Origin: CATQHQ01 sp965243805
Lineage (GTDB): Bacteria; Gemmatimonadota; Gemmatimonadetes; Longimicrobiales; Gaopeijiaceae
Reading direction: 5' to 3'
Assembly (NCBI GenBank): GCA_965243805.1
Contig: OZ251577.1
Span: 3,286,001 to 3,350,000, forward strand
DNA: 64,000 nucleotides
Below the pieces are notes generated by a model, which made no database searches, was not told the DNA's origin, and saw only the letters and a program-made list of their open reading frames with translations. Below, piece by piece: positions 44,102 through 52,937 of the stretch. Position 1 is the first letter of the stretch. Each line of letters opens with the position of its first letter. The translations under genes were made by a program, and so were the position numbers.

Positions 44102-44647
44102 GTGAGCGACAAGGACGGGGTTCTGGACTACTTCTCGGCCGTCGGCCGCGCCGGCCGTGGCGAGATGTGGGGCTGCACGCTCGTCCCGAACTGGATCGCC
44201 AGCGCGATCGGCTTCGTGTTCTACGTCGTCTTCGGGTTCGGGGGACCGGTCGGGGCGGTCGTTACGGCTCTCGCTGCCATGGGGTCGACCTGGGTGACGG
44301 CGGCGGCCACCGTCCGACGCCTCCAGGACCTGGATCGCCCCGGCTGGCATATCGCCCTCCTGCTCGTTCCCGGGTACAACATCTTCCTGGGGTGCCAGCT
44401 CTTCCTCCGCCGGGGAACGGTGGGAGACAACCAGCACGGACCCGACCCGTTGGAGATGGTTGCTCGGCGCCAAGTCGGGCCTGCCGCGCCCGGAGCGATT
44501 GGCGCCGGCCCGGCCCCGGCGACGCCGGTGGATGCGGGCGAGACGCCGACTTCCGCCCCGGACGGGGCACCGACCTCCACCCCGAGCGGGGCGCCGACCC
44601 CCTCCCCAAGCGAGGTGCCGACCCCCTCCCCGCGAGCAGGGCAGTGA
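44102..44647 (+). CDS. DUF805-family membrane protein
   Basis: 181 residues from GTG, with GGAGGAAG 5 bases before. The N-terminal 110 residues match DUF805: YFSAVGRAGRGEMWG, then membrane segments and VRRLQDLDRPGWHIALLLVPGYN. The last 60 residues are proline/threonine/serine repeats (APTSTPSGAPTPSPSEVPTPSP), encoded by degenerate 24-base units. The function of DUF805 is unknown. The stop overlaps the next start (GTGA), pointing to coupling. Confidence 0.82.
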   Translation: MSDKDGVLDYFSAVGRAGRGEMWGCTLVPNWIASAIGFVFYVVFGFGGPVGAVVTALAAMGSTWVTAAATVRRLQDLDRPGWHIALLLVPGYNIFLGCQLFLRRGTVGDNQHGPDPLEMVARRQVGPAAPGAIGAGPAPATPVDAGETPTSAPDGAPTSTPSGAPTPSPSEVPTPSPRAGQ

Positions 44648-46932
44648 CCGAGAAGCGTCCGGCCGCGCTGGCCGCTGCAGCCGTCGCCGTGTTCGCCGTG
44701 TTCGCCGTCTCGGCGTGCGGCGCCCCGGACGCGCCGGCCGCTTCGGACGCCGCCGATCCGTCCGAGACGCTCTTCGTGGACGGCGTCGTCTGGACGGCGG
44801 ACCCGAACAACCCCCGCGCCGAGGCCGTGCTGGTGCGCGACGGCGTGATCGACTTTGTGGGCACGAGCGCAGAGGCGTCGGAGCGCGCCGGCTCTGGAGC
44901 GCGCACCGTGGAGTTGGCGGGACGGATGCTGCTGCCGGGCTTCGTCGAGTCCCACACGCACCCCGCCGTGGCCGGGCTGATCGCGTCCACCTTCCAGGTG
45001 ATCGGCACGGAGAGCGTCGCCCAGGTGCAGGCCGCGCTGGCCGACTACGCCGCCGCCAACCCGGACGAGGACGTGCTCTTCGGCTTCGGCTTCCCGGGCG
45101 CGCTGGCCAGCGCCGTCAACTCGGCGGGCGTGACGGGGCCGCACAAGGAGGACCTGGACGCGGTGGTGTCGGACCGCCCCGTCATGATCCTGGCCGTGGA
45201 CGCCCACAGCGCGTGGCTCAACAGCCGGGCGCTGGAGGTGGCGGGAATCGACCGCGACACGCCGGACCCGGTGCCGGGCGTCCACTTCTACCAGCGCGAC
45301 GCCAGCGGAGAGCCCACGGGATGGGCGGTGGAGGGCGCCGCGTTCTGGCCGCTGCTGCCCGTCTTCGGGATCGGCTCGGAGGAGGAGTTCCGCGCCGCCC
45401 TCTCGGCGACGCTCCCCGCGCTGTCGTCGATGGGCGTCACCACCGTCTACGACGCGGGGATCCCCGGGGGCGAGACCACCCTGCGCAACGCCCTCTCGGC
45501 GGTGGCCGCGCTGGAGCGGGAAGGGCAGCTGTCCGTGCGCTACCAAGCCAGCTGGTACGTGGACTCGCCCAACCAGGAGCCGGCGGAGGTGGTGGCCAAG
45601 GTCAACGCGCTGCAGGGGGAGTTCGCCTCCGACCTGCTCGACGTTCGCACCGTCAAGATCGCCCTCGACGGCACGATCGAGGGGCAGACCGCCGCGGTGC
45701 TGGAGCCGTACGCCAGCGGTCGGGGCGGGGCCGTTGCGCTCTCCGGCGAATACCTCGCCGGCCTGCTGACCGCGCTCCGAGAGGCAGGCCTGCACGCCCA
45801 CGCCCACGCCATCGGCGACCGGACGCTTCGGATGGTGCTGGACGCTGTTGCCGCGGCCCGCCAATCCGTCCCTCGCTCCGGCAGCCGGGTCGCCGTGGCC
45901 CACGCCATGCTCGCCGCCGACGAGGACCTGACGCGCCTTCGGGCGCTGGACGTGTCGATCCAGACGACGCCCCACTGGGCCCACGACATGCAGGGCTCCC
46001 TGGACCTGTACTCCCGGCTGCTGGACCCGGGACGCGGGGCGGCCATTATGCGGCTCCGGGCGATGTGGGACGCGGCGCCGCTGGTCGCCTTTGGCGCCGA
46101 CTTCCCGGCCACTGGATTGCCCTTCGAGCTCGCGTCGCCCCTTTACGGCATCAAGATCGGCGTGACGCGCCTCGGCCCCGGGGTGTTGGAGGGCCCTTCG
46201 TATCCCCCTGCAGACCAACGCCTTGCCCTCGACGAGATGCTGCGGGGCTACACGACGAACGGCGCCCGCCAGCTGGGCATGGAAGAAACGACTGGCACGA
46301 TCCGCTCCGGCTGGGCAGCGGACTTGGTGGTGGTGGACCGGGACCTCTTCGGCGTCGAGCCGGCCGAGATTGACCGCGCCCAAGTCGACATGACGATGCT
46401 GGGGGGACGGATCGTCTTTGCGCGGGTGGGGGCCGCCCAGTCGGCGACGACGCCAGTGCCGGGAAGCGGTCGTCTGGCCAGCCGCGAGAGCCAACAGGCG
46501 GCGGCGCTCCACGGCGACCTCCATCCCGATGCCGAGGAAGCCATCTCCAAGCTGCGCTCTCCCTTCTGTCCCGGGCTGATGCTGGAGGTGTGCCCCACCG
46601 CCAACGCCGACGCCCTGCGCGACAGCATCGACGCCGATGCGCGAGACGGCGCCGGGGCCGACAGCTTGGTGGAGATGGTGGTCGCGGCGTACGGGGAGGA
46701 GTACCGTGCGTTTCCCAAGCGGCAGGGCGCGGGACTGCTGGCGTGGGTCGTTCCCCCTGCGGGGCTGCTGGCTGGTCTCGGGCTGGTGGTGCTCGCCCTG
46801 AGGCGCCTGCGGGGATCAGTGGGGAGCGGGTCTGACGCCGCCGAAGCCGCCGACCGTCTCACCAGCGAGGAAGAAGCTCGCCTGAACGCCGCCCTGGCCG
46901 AGTTCGACGCCATGGAGGAGGCCGAAGCATGA
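44644..46932 (+). CDS. Amidohydrolase fused to CcmH-like domain
   Basis: 762 residues. N-terminal lipobox (FAVFAVSAC, cysteine near 25). Residues about 40-580 form a YtcJ-type amidohydrolase with metal motif GFVESHTHPAV near 100, HAHAHAIGDRT near 390 and late AADLVVVDRDLF. The C-terminus (about 610-715) reads EAISKLRSPFCPGLMLEVCPTANADALRDSI, then VAAYGEEYRAFPKRQGAGLLAWVVPPAGLLAGLGLVVLALRR, the layout of cytochrome c biogenesis protein CcmH, with two cysteines and a membrane segment. A hydrolase tethered by a CcmH module is unusual. Overlaps its neighbours at both ends (GTGA, ATGA). Confidence 0.82.
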   Translation: MTEKRPAALAAAAVAVFAVFAVSACGAPDAPAASDAADPSETLFVDGVVWTADPNNPRAEAVLVRDGVIDFVGTSAEASERAGSGARTVELAGRMLLPGFVESHTHPAVAGLIASTFQVIGTESVAQVQAALADYAAANPDEDVLFGFGFPGALASAVNSAGVTGPHKEDLDAVVSDRPVMILAVDAHSAWLNSRALEVAGIDRDTPDPVPGVHFYQRDASGEPTGWAVEGAAFWPLLPVFGIGSEEEFRAALSATLPALSSMGVTTVYDAGIPGGETTLRNALSAVAALEREGQLSVRYQASWYVDSPNQEPAEVVAKVNALQGEFASDLLDVRTVKIALDGTIEGQTAAVLEPYASGRGGAVALSGEYLAGLLTALREAGLHAHAHAIGDRTLRMVLDAVAAARQSVPRSGSRVAVAHAMLAADEDLTRLRALDVSIQTTPHWAHDMQGSLDLYSRLLDPGRGAAIMRLRAMWDAAPLVAFGADFPATGLPFELASPLYGIKIGVTRLGPGVLEGPSYPPADQRLALDEMLRGYTTNGARQLGMEETTGTIRSGWAADLVVVDRDLFGVEPAEIDRAQVDMTMLGGRIVFARVGAAQSATTPVPGSGRLASRESQQAAALHGDLHPDAEEAISKLRSPFCPGLMLEVCPTANADALRDSIDADARDGAGADSLVEMVVAAYGEEYRAFPKRQGAGLLAWVVPPAGLLAGLGLVVLALRRLRGSVGSGSDAAEAADRLTSEEEARLNAALAEFDAMEEAEA

Positions 46933-48164
46933 CGCAACACCCGCAGCACGGCGCCGGAAGGCTGGGCGCGTCCCAGGCTCTGCTCGCTACTCAAGAAGGC
47001 GTGGCCAGGGTTCAGTCGGCTCTCCGGGCACGGGAGCTGGATGCTTGGCTTCTCTACGACTTCAAGGACCGCAACCCCATCGGCCGCGCACTGCTGGGCC
47101 TGGAATGGACCACCCGCCGCGGCTTCGCTCTGATCCCCGCGACCGGGCAGCCGAAGCTGCTCATCCACGCCATCGAGCGCTCGTCGTGGCGCCACCTGGA
47201 TTGGGCGAAGACGACCTACGCCAGCTGGCGGCAGATGCGGGACGGCGTGGCGGCGCTGCTGGAAGGCTGCGACCGGGTGGCCGCCGAGACCTCGGAGCAG
47301 AGCGCGGTGCCCTACCTGGACCTCCTGCCTGCCGGGACGAGGGACCTGATTCGGTCCACCGGTGTCGAGCTCGTCAGCTCGGGGGACTTGGTGTCGACCT
47401 TCTATGCAGTGTGGACGCCTGCCCAGCGCGAGGAGCACGGCCGGGCGTCGGCGCTGGTGAAGGAGCTGGCCCGCGCCGCCTTCCAGCGGGCCGCCGACCA
47501 CTTGGCCAGGGGCGAGTCGATCACCGAGGGCGCCCTGGCGTCGTGGATACGCCAGGAGCTGGTCCGGCGCGGCGCACCCGCCCAGCGAGACTGCATCGTC
47601 GCCATCGGCCCCACCGCTTCCGACCCCCACTACGATCCTGGCGAGGTCGGCGAACCGATCCGCTCCGACGACCTGCTGCTGATCGACCTCTGGGGAGCGC
47701 TGCACGAGGAGTCGGTGCCGGCCGACCAGACCTGGATGGGCTACATGGGACGCGATCTCCCGCAGCGCTACGGCGAGCTCTGGGGCGCGGTCAGGGCGGC
47801 CCGGGACGCGGTGGTGGAGTCGCTGGAGGCGCGTTGGGCCAAGGGCGACGTGATCCGCGGCTTCGAAGTGGACGATGTGGCCCGAGGCGTGATCTCGGAC
47901 GCGGGATGGGGCCCGTACTTCATCCACCGCACCGGCCACTCCATTGATCGGGACATCCACGGTCGCGGCCCCAACCTGGACAACCTGGAGACCCAGGACA
48001 CGCGCACGCTGACGCCGGGCGTCGGCTTCTCCGTGGAGCCGGGGATCTACGTGCCGGGGGATGTGGGCATCCGCACTGAGATCAATGTGCACATGGGACC
48101 CGACGGCCCCCAGGTGACCGTGGACGAACCCCAGCAGGACGTCTTCCTCTTCCCGCTCGACTGA
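46929..48164 (+). CDS. M24 metallopeptidase (Xaa-Pro aminopeptidase-like)
   Basis: 411 residues. The C-terminal creatinase/aminopeptidase fold shows the five metal ligands in order: DLWGALHEES and PADQT (Asp pair), HRTGHSIDRDIHG (His), FSVEPGIYVPG (Glu), GIRTEINVHMGP (Glu). The N-terminal 150 residues match the creatinase N-domain. It likely removes N-terminal residues before proline or acts on a small amide; cytosolic, as no signal peptide is seen. It starts with ATGA overlap on the amidohydrolase-CcmH gene, suggesting a shared peptide or amide pathway. Confidence 0.87.
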   Translation: MTQHPQHGAGRLGASQALLATQEGVARVQSALRARELDAWLLYDFKDRNPIGRALLGLEWTTRRGFALIPATGQPKLLIHAIERSSWRHLDWAKTTYASWRQMRDGVAALLEGCDRVAAETSEQSAVPYLDLLPAGTRDLIRSTGVELVSSGDLVSTFYAVWTPAQREEHGRASALVKELARAAFQRAADHLARGESITEGALASWIRQELVRRGAPAQRDCIVAIGPTASDPHYDPGEVGEPIRSDDLLLIDLWGALHEESVPADQTWMGYMGRDLPQRYGELWGAVRAARDAVVESLEARWAKGDVIRGFEVDDVARGVISDAGWGPYFIHRTGHSIDRDIHGRGPNLDNLETQDTRTLTPGVGFSVEPGIYVPGDVGIRTEINVHMGPDGPQVTVDEPQQDVFLFPLD

Positions 48165-48179
48165 CTTCCGGGCCGTCCG

Positions 48180-50597
48180 TTGTCCCGGAAGCCGTCCCCG
48201 CCGGGGTTGAAGCCGTCCCCGTCAGGGTTGAAGCCGTCCCTGTCAGGGTTGAAGCCGTCCCTGTCGGTGTTGCAGCCGTCCCCGCCGGAGTCCTCGCTGG
48301 TGGAAGTGGCGGTGCCGGTGCCCCTCCGCCAGACCTTCAACTACCGCATGGTGGGGACGGTGCCGTCGCCTGGGACCCGGGTGAAGGTCACCTTCCGAGG
48401 CCGAACCATGGTGGGATGGGTCCTGGGGCCGGGGAAGGAAGTGCCGGGACTGGTGGACGTGACCGCCGTGCTGGAGCCGGTCCCCTCCGTCGCTCCCGAC
48501 CTCCTAGAGCTGGCGCACTGGCTCGCGGAGTACTACGTGGCGCCCTTGGGGATCGTCTTGCGGACGATGGTGCCGGCGGCGTTCTCCGGTCAGTGGAGGC
48601 TGCCCAAGCCCGCCACCCGTTCGGTCGTCCGGGTGGAGCGGGAGATCGGCACCTTGGACGAGATGCAGCGGGTCTTCGGTCGGGCCGTCCGCCAGCGGGA
48701 AGCCTACGAGCAGCTGCAAGAGGCAGGTGGGGTGCTGCCGGTTGCGGTCATGCTGGAGAAGGGGTTCAGCTACGCCGTGCTGAACGGGTTGGTCCGCCGG
48801 GGGGTCGTAGCGAAAGTCGCGGAGGTGGTGGTGCGGGACCCGTTCCGCGACGTGCCCCCCGCCAAGGGGCCGGCCCTGGTGCCCACCGCCGCCCAGCGAA
48901 AGGCGCTGCGGAACCTGCTGAACGCGCCGAGAGGGAAAGGCGGGACCTTCCTGCTCCACGGCGTGACCGGTTCCGGCAAGACGCTGGTGTACGTGGAGTT
49001 TCTGAAGCGGGTGATCGAGGGGGGCGAAGGCGCCGTGGTGCTGGTTCCCGAGATCGCGCTGACGCCCCAGACGGTCGGCCGCTTCCGGCAGGCGTTCGGC
49101 GATTCGGTGGCGGTCCTCCACTCGGGCCTTTCCGACGGCGAGCGCTTCGACGCGTGGAAGCAGCTCCGGGCCGGCGAGAAGCGGGTCGCGATCGGTGCGC
49201 GGTCGGCGGTCTTCGCCCCGGTCCAGCGCCTCGGCGCCGTGGTGGTGGACGAGGAGCACGAGGCCAGCTACAAGCAGTCGGACAACGCGCCCCGCTACAA
49301 CGCCCGGGACGTGGCCGTGGTTCGGGCCGTGCAGGCAGGGGCGGTCTGCGTGCTCGGCTCGGCGACCCCCGCCCTGGAGAGCTGGGCCAACGCGGCGTCC
49401 GGCAAGTACCGCCTGCTCTCCTTGCCCGACCGGGTGGGCGGTGGGGTCCTGCCGGAGGTGCGGGTTGCCGACCTGCGCCGGAAGGCGGCCAAGGGCGGTG
49501 CAAGAAAGGTCGACGCGGACCAGGGCGAAGCAGCCCAGCGCGACGCGGCGCAGCGCAATCCGGCCGCCGGCCCGTCGGCTTCCACGTTGGCCGCTGGCGT
49601 CCCGCCGGATCACGTCCTTTCCCCTATGCTTGCCGACGCCATGCGACGGTGCCTCGACCGCCAAGAGCAGGCAATCGTCCTCCTGAACCGCCGGGGGTAC
49701 GCCAACGTCTGCAGGTGCCAGGAGTGCGGAGAGGTGCGGCAGTGCGTTCGCTGCTCGGTCTCGCTGACGTATCACCGCCGCCGTCGCGTCCTGTCGTGCC
49801 ATCACTGCGGCCACGAGGAGCCTCCCCCGGTCCGTTGCGGCCGTTGCGGTGCCGCTGCGCTTGCCTACCGGGGACTCGGGACGGAGCAGGTCGAGCGCAT
49901 CTTGCGGGAGTGCCTCCCCCGAGCTCGCGTGGCTCGCATGGACGTGGACACGACGCGAGGCAAGTGGTCGCACCAAGAGATCCTGGGCCGGCTGCGGGAT
50001 GGGGCCGTGGACGTTCTCCTAGGGACCCAGATGATTGCCAAGGGGCTGGACTTCCCTCGCGTTACGCTGGTCGGGGTCATCGACGCCGATGTGGCGCTGC
50101 ACCTGCCCGACTTCCGCGCCTGCGAACGCACCTTCCACTTGCTGGCGCAGGTGGCGGGGCGCGCAGGTCGGGGCAACCTTCGCGGCGAGGTGGTCATTCA
50201 GACCCGTGTCCCGGACCACTATGTCGTCCGCTGCGCTCTGGCCCACGACTACCAGGGGTTCGTCGAGCGGGAGATGAAGGTGCGGGCCGACCCGGCCTAC
50301 CCGCCGTTTCGTCGCATGGCTCGCCTGCTGGTCCACGGTCCCGTCCAAGAAGGCGTCCTGGGGAACGCCGAGACCCTGGGGGCGTGGCTGGGCAAGCGCG
50401 TCGGCACCGGGGTCGAAGTGCTGGGGCCTGCTCCCGCCCCCATTGAGAAGCTGCAGGATCGCTTCCGCTGGCACGTCCTGGTTCGAGGCTCCGCCGCCGG
50501 AGTGGGACGGGCGCTCCACGCCGCGGCCGATGGATTCGAGACGACGGGGAAGGGAGTCCGGGTCTCTCTGGACCGGGACCCGCTGAACCTGATGTAG
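48180..50597 (+). CDS. priA: Primosomal replication-restart helicase PriA
   Basis: 805 residues by this start. Features: N-terminal DNA-binding domain (VEVAVPVPLRQTFNYRM), helicase Walker A HGVTGSGKT near residue 262, DEEHEASYKQ, and four paired cysteines (CQECGEVRQCVRC, then CHHCGHEEPPPVRCGRC) that bind zinc, and QVAGRAGRG. PriA reloads the replicative helicase at stalled forks. The start is unsure: the frame opens with a TTG before a 7-residue KPSPSGL repeat, and a GTG at about 48300 (VEVAVPVPL) gives the normal family N-terminus; the repeat may not be translated. The 3' end, including the stop, is duplicated downstream. Confidence 0.92.
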   Translation: MSRKPSPPGLKPSPSGLKPSLSGLKPSLSVLQPSPPESSLVEVAVPVPLRQTFNYRMVGTVPSPGTRVKVTFRGRTMVGWVLGPGKEVPGLVDVTAVLEPVPSVAPDLLELAHWLAEYYVAPLGIVLRTMVPAAFSGQWRLPKPATRSVVRVEREIGTLDEMQRVFGRAVRQREAYEQLQEAGGVLPVAVMLEKGFSYAVLNGLVRRGVVAKVAEVVVRDPFRDVPPAKGPALVPTAAQRKALRNLLNAPRGKGGTFLLHGVTGSGKTLVYVEFLKRVIEGGEGAVVLVPEIALTPQTVGRFRQAFGDSVAVLHSGLSDGERFDAWKQLRAGEKRVAIGARSAVFAPVQRLGAVVVDEEHEASYKQSDNAPRYNARDVAVVRAVQAGAVCVLGSATPALESWANAASGKYRLLSLPDRVGGGVLPEVRVADLRRKAAKGGARKVDADQGEAAQRDAAQRNPAAGPSASTLAAGVPPDHVLSPMLADAMRRCLDRQEQAIVLLNRRGYANVCRCQECGEVRQCVRCSVSLTYHRRRRVLSCHHCGHEEPPPVRCGRCGAAALAYRGLGTEQVERILRECLPRARVARMDVDTTRGKWSHQEILGRLRDGAVDVLLGTQMIAKGLDFPRVTLVGVIDADVALHLPDFRACERTFHLLAQVAGRAGRGNLRGEVVIQTRVPDHYVVRCALAHDYQGFVEREMKVRADPAYPPFRRMARLLVHGPVQEGVLGNAETLGAWLGKRVGTGVEVLGPAPAPIEKLQDRFRWHVLVRGSAAGVGRALHAAADGFETTGKGVRVSLDRDPLNLM
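48188..48292 (+). repeat. Five 21-bp tandem repeats at priA start
   Basis: Five units of 21 bp (48188-48208, 48209-48229, 48230-48250, 48251-48271, 48272-48292), each starting GAAGCCGTCC or GCAGCCGTCC, with a few differences. The unit is a multiple of three and would encode KPSPSGL-type heptads if translated. It is a likely VNTR of variable copy number. Confidence 0.8.
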
Positions 50598-50648
50598 GTG
50601 CTGAACCTGATGTAGCCCTGAATCTGCTGAAGCCCTGAACCTGATGTA
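50583..50648 (+). repeat. Repeats duplicating the 3' end of priA
   Basis: CTGAACCTGATGTA occurs at 50583-50596 (the end of priA, with its stop), 50601-50614 and 50635-50648, plus a degenerate copy near 50618. The gene terminus has been tandem-duplicated into the spacer. The spacer to 50778 also holds CCCCCAAGCGAG-like repeats. Confidence 0.65.
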
Positions 50649-50778
50649 AGTTGGTTGGGGTTAGAGTTAGAGGTTGCGATTCGACGAACCGTCCCCAAGA
50701 GAAGCATCTCCCAAAAAGAAGCATTGTCCTTCCCCCCGAGCGAGCCCCCAAGCGAGCCCCCCAAGCGAGACGAGCCCG

Positions 50779-51342
50779 GTGAGCTGCCTTGCCCTGAACG
50801 CGTCCTACGAGCCCCTGATGATCGTTCCCGCGAGGCGGGCGGTCCGCTTGGTCCTGGACCAGAAGGCCGAGGTGCTGGAAGAGGACGAGGCGCGAGCCTT
50901 CCGTTCCGTGCGCTCCCGTCATCCTTTTCCGGTGGTGATCCGGTTGGTGCGCTACGTCCATGTTCCCCGGCGCTTCCGGCGGCAGGTGACCAACACCTTC
51001 CTCTTCGCACGAGACGACTACGCTTGCCAGTACTGCGGGCGTCACAAGCGACAGCTGCGGGACCGGGAGAGCCTCACCCGCGACCATGTCGTTCCGATCT
51101 CCCGGGGCGGCGGCAACGAGTGGGCGAACGTGGTGACGGCGTGCTCCACCTGCAATCACCGGAAGGGAAGCCGGCTGCCCCAGGAGGCAGGTCTGCGGCT
51201 GACCAGGACCCCCGGCGAGCCCAACCACGTGCGACTGGTGTGGGCGGTTCGGAGGGTCACGCCTGTGCAGGCCAAGTACATCCGCCTCTTCTTCGGCGAG
51301 GACGCCGCGCCGCTGCTGGGCCAACCGGCTGGCCCGCGATGA
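50779..51342 (+). CDS. HNH endonuclease
   Basis: 187 residues from GTG. The C-terminal half holds the HNH module: CQYCGRHKRQL, RDHVVPISRGGGNEWANVV, CSTCNHRKGSR. Two CxxC pairs bind structural zinc, and the DHVVP histidine and downstream N/H are catalytic. N-terminal NASYEPLMIVPARRAVRL is typical of stand-alone HNH proteins widespread in bacteria (not group I intron-type). It may act in DNA repair or housekeeping; the biological role is not established. ATG/GTG choice: the GTG gives the family-typical start; the frame extends upstream into repeats. The stop overlaps the next gene. Confidence 0.85.
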   Translation: MSCLALNASYEPLMIVPARRAVRLVLDQKAEVLEEDEARAFRSVRSRHPFPVVIRLVRYVHVPRRFRRQVTNTFLFARDDYACQYCGRHKRQLRDRESLTRDHVVPISRGGGNEWANVVTACSTCNHRKGSRLPQEAGLRLTRTPGEPNHVRLVWAVRRVTPVQAKYIRLFFGEDAAPLLGQPAGPR

Positions 51343-51875
51343 CGAGCCCTCGTCCGGCGCCCGCTCCTCGTCCTGCACGGCCCGGCGGTGCCCGTGCGCC
51401 CACCCCGTCCCCGCCGAGGGACCGTTCCGCTGCTCCCCGTCCCCCGGCACGGTCCCGCCAGATCACCGTCGAAGGCGAGCGCTGGACGCTCCACGAGATC
51501 GGTGCCTCGGCGGCGTGCCGAACTTCCCCCGGCCGCGTCGGCTTGTTGCGCGTTGCACCGGAGCCGCCTGGAGGCGGTGGACCCGCGGCGAAGCATGCGG
51601 CGTACGTAGTCGGCAACAGCCTCGCCCAAGTGCCGGAAGAGGCGCTGAGGGCGATCGCGTCGGCGGCGGCCAACGTGCGCTCGGCCCCGGAGACGGGCGA
51701 AGTCCCAGAGACCGGCGAAGCCCCAAGGCCAAGCGAGGCTTCAAGGCTAGGCAAGGGCCCGACGGCCCCCGTGAAGGACGCCAGGGACGGCTCCCGACCA
51801 CGGAACCCTGTGGCCGCCCGACGCGCGCTCCGTCGCCGGCTGGCACGTCGAACCGCCCGCCACCCGACCGGGTGA
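51339..51875 (+). CDS. Small hypothetical protein
   Basis: 178 residues from an ATG overlapping the HNH stop (ATGA). After a proline-rich start comes a compact region, ITVEGERWTLHEIGASA...GRVGLLRVAP...AAYVVGNSLAQVPEEALRAIAS, then a basic, repeat-like tail. No family is recognised; the middle strands look like a small beta-rich domain. Part of the tail consists of short repeats (ETGEVPETGEAP). Not secreted. Confidence 0.55.
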   Translation: MTSPRPAPAPRPARPGGARAPTPSPPRDRSAAPRPPARSRQITVEGERWTLHEIGASAACRTSPGRVGLLRVAPEPPGGGGPAAKHAAYVVGNSLAQVPEEALRAIASAAANVRSAPETGEVPETGEAPRPSEASRLGKGPTAPVKDARDGSRPRNPVAARRALRRRLARRTARHPTG

Positions 51876-51925
51876 CGCCGGGGGGAGATTCAACGAGAAC
51901 ACGTCCCGGCGTGTCACAAGGTAGA

Positions 51926-52474
51926 ATGAAGGAACGTTCTGACGGCGAACTGGTCGTCCTGGCGCGTTCCGGCGACCAAGACGCCTTTGCCGAGTTGGTG
52001 CGGCGCTACCAAAGGCCCGCGTACTCGGTGGCGTATTCCGTCGTCGGCAACCATCAGGACGCGGAGGACGCGGCACAGGAGGCTTTTCTGACTGCCTTGG
52101 AGCGGCTGGACGAATGCCGCAACCCGGCCAAGTTCGGCGGATGGTTCCTGACGATCGTCAGAAACCGTTCGCGGAACCTGGTTCGGCGCGAGAGCTTGCG
52201 TAGCGGGGACCCCATCCCCGAAAGCGCGCGTTCGAAGGAAAGGAGCCCGGCGAAGGCGGCGCAGCTGGCGGCGTTGCGAAGCCGGCTGGAGGAGGCGTTG
52301 CAAAAGGTCACCGAGGTGCAGCGTGAGATCGTTCTGCTCCACGACCTGGAGGGCTGGAAGCACGACGAGATCGCCGAGCGTCTGGGCATCCCCTCCGGCA
52401 CCGTGCGTTCCCACCTCCACTTTGCGAGAAAGACGCTGCGGGCGGAGCTGGCCGACTGGAAGGACGACGACTAG
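51926..52474 (+). CDS. ECF sigma factor
   Basis: 182 residues. Region 2: DAFAELVRRYQRPAYSVAYSVVGNHQDAEDAAQEAFL; region 4: VTEVQREIVLLHDLEGWKHDEIAERLGIPSGTVRSHLHFARKTL. It begins at an ATG 51 bases after the hypothetical gene. It likely controls its own operon, a sigma factor with a membrane-anchored partner next, then an envelope-efflux set. No promoter motif is recognised upstream. Confidence 0.9.
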   Translation: MKERSDGELVVLARSGDQDAFAELVRRYQRPAYSVAYSVVGNHQDAEDAAQEAFLTALERLDECRNPAKFGGWFLTIVRNRSRNLVRRESLRSGDPIPESARSKERSPAKAAQLAALRSRLEEALQKVTEVQREIVLLHDLEGWKHDEIAERLGIPSGTVRSHLHFARKTLRAELADWKDDD

Positions 52475-52544
52475 CCGTGACCAGCCGCTGCCATCCGGCG
52501 CTCGGAGCCGTCCGCAACCGTGAACGAGCACTCCAGAGGCGAAG

Positions 52545-52937
52545 ATGAAGCAAGGAAAGCGAATCGAGGCACTGAAGGCGCTCGACCCGGCGGCTGCCGA
52601 CCCGCGCTACTGGGAGCGGTTCCGCGCCACGGTCCTTGAGCGGGCCGACTTCCAGCTGGCAAGGCGTCGGCGACTGGCCCGGGACTCGGTGGAGACGGTC
52701 CTCTCCGGGTGGTCCAAGAGCCTGATCCCGGTGGCGGTGGCGGCCGCCCTGGTCGCCGCCTTCCTGGCCGGCGCGATGACGAGCAGGCCGAACCCTGGTG
52801 CCGGCGCGGCGCCCGCCCTGGCGCTGGAGGACGTGCTGGCCGACCAGGTCGGCGAGGGGTTCTACCGCGCGGTCATCGAGGGGTCGGACGACGGCGGCGC
52901 CACGGCCTTCATGACCTTGGTGGAGGCGGCTCCATGA
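52545..52937 (+). CDS. Putative anti-sigma/membrane-anchored small protein
   Basis: 130 residues. About 45 soluble residues (YWERFRATVLERADFQLARRRRLAR), one membrane helix (IPVAVAAALVAAFLAGAM), and a short periplasmic tail. Placed directly after an ECF sigma gene, it is probably its partner, but the cysteine/histidine zinc anti-sigma motif is absent. The stop overlaps the next start (ATGA). Confidence 0.6.
   Translation: MKQGKRIEALKALDPAAADPRYWERFRATVLERADFQLARRRRLARDSVETVLSGWSKSLIPVAVAAALVAAFLAGAMTSRPNPGAGAAPALALEDVLADQVGEGFYRAVIEGSDDGGATAFMTLVEAAP

Noticed and set aside
48188..48292. 21-bp tandem repeats as a CRISPR array
   Set aside because: Units are head-to-tail without spacers, degenerate, and no cas gene is near.
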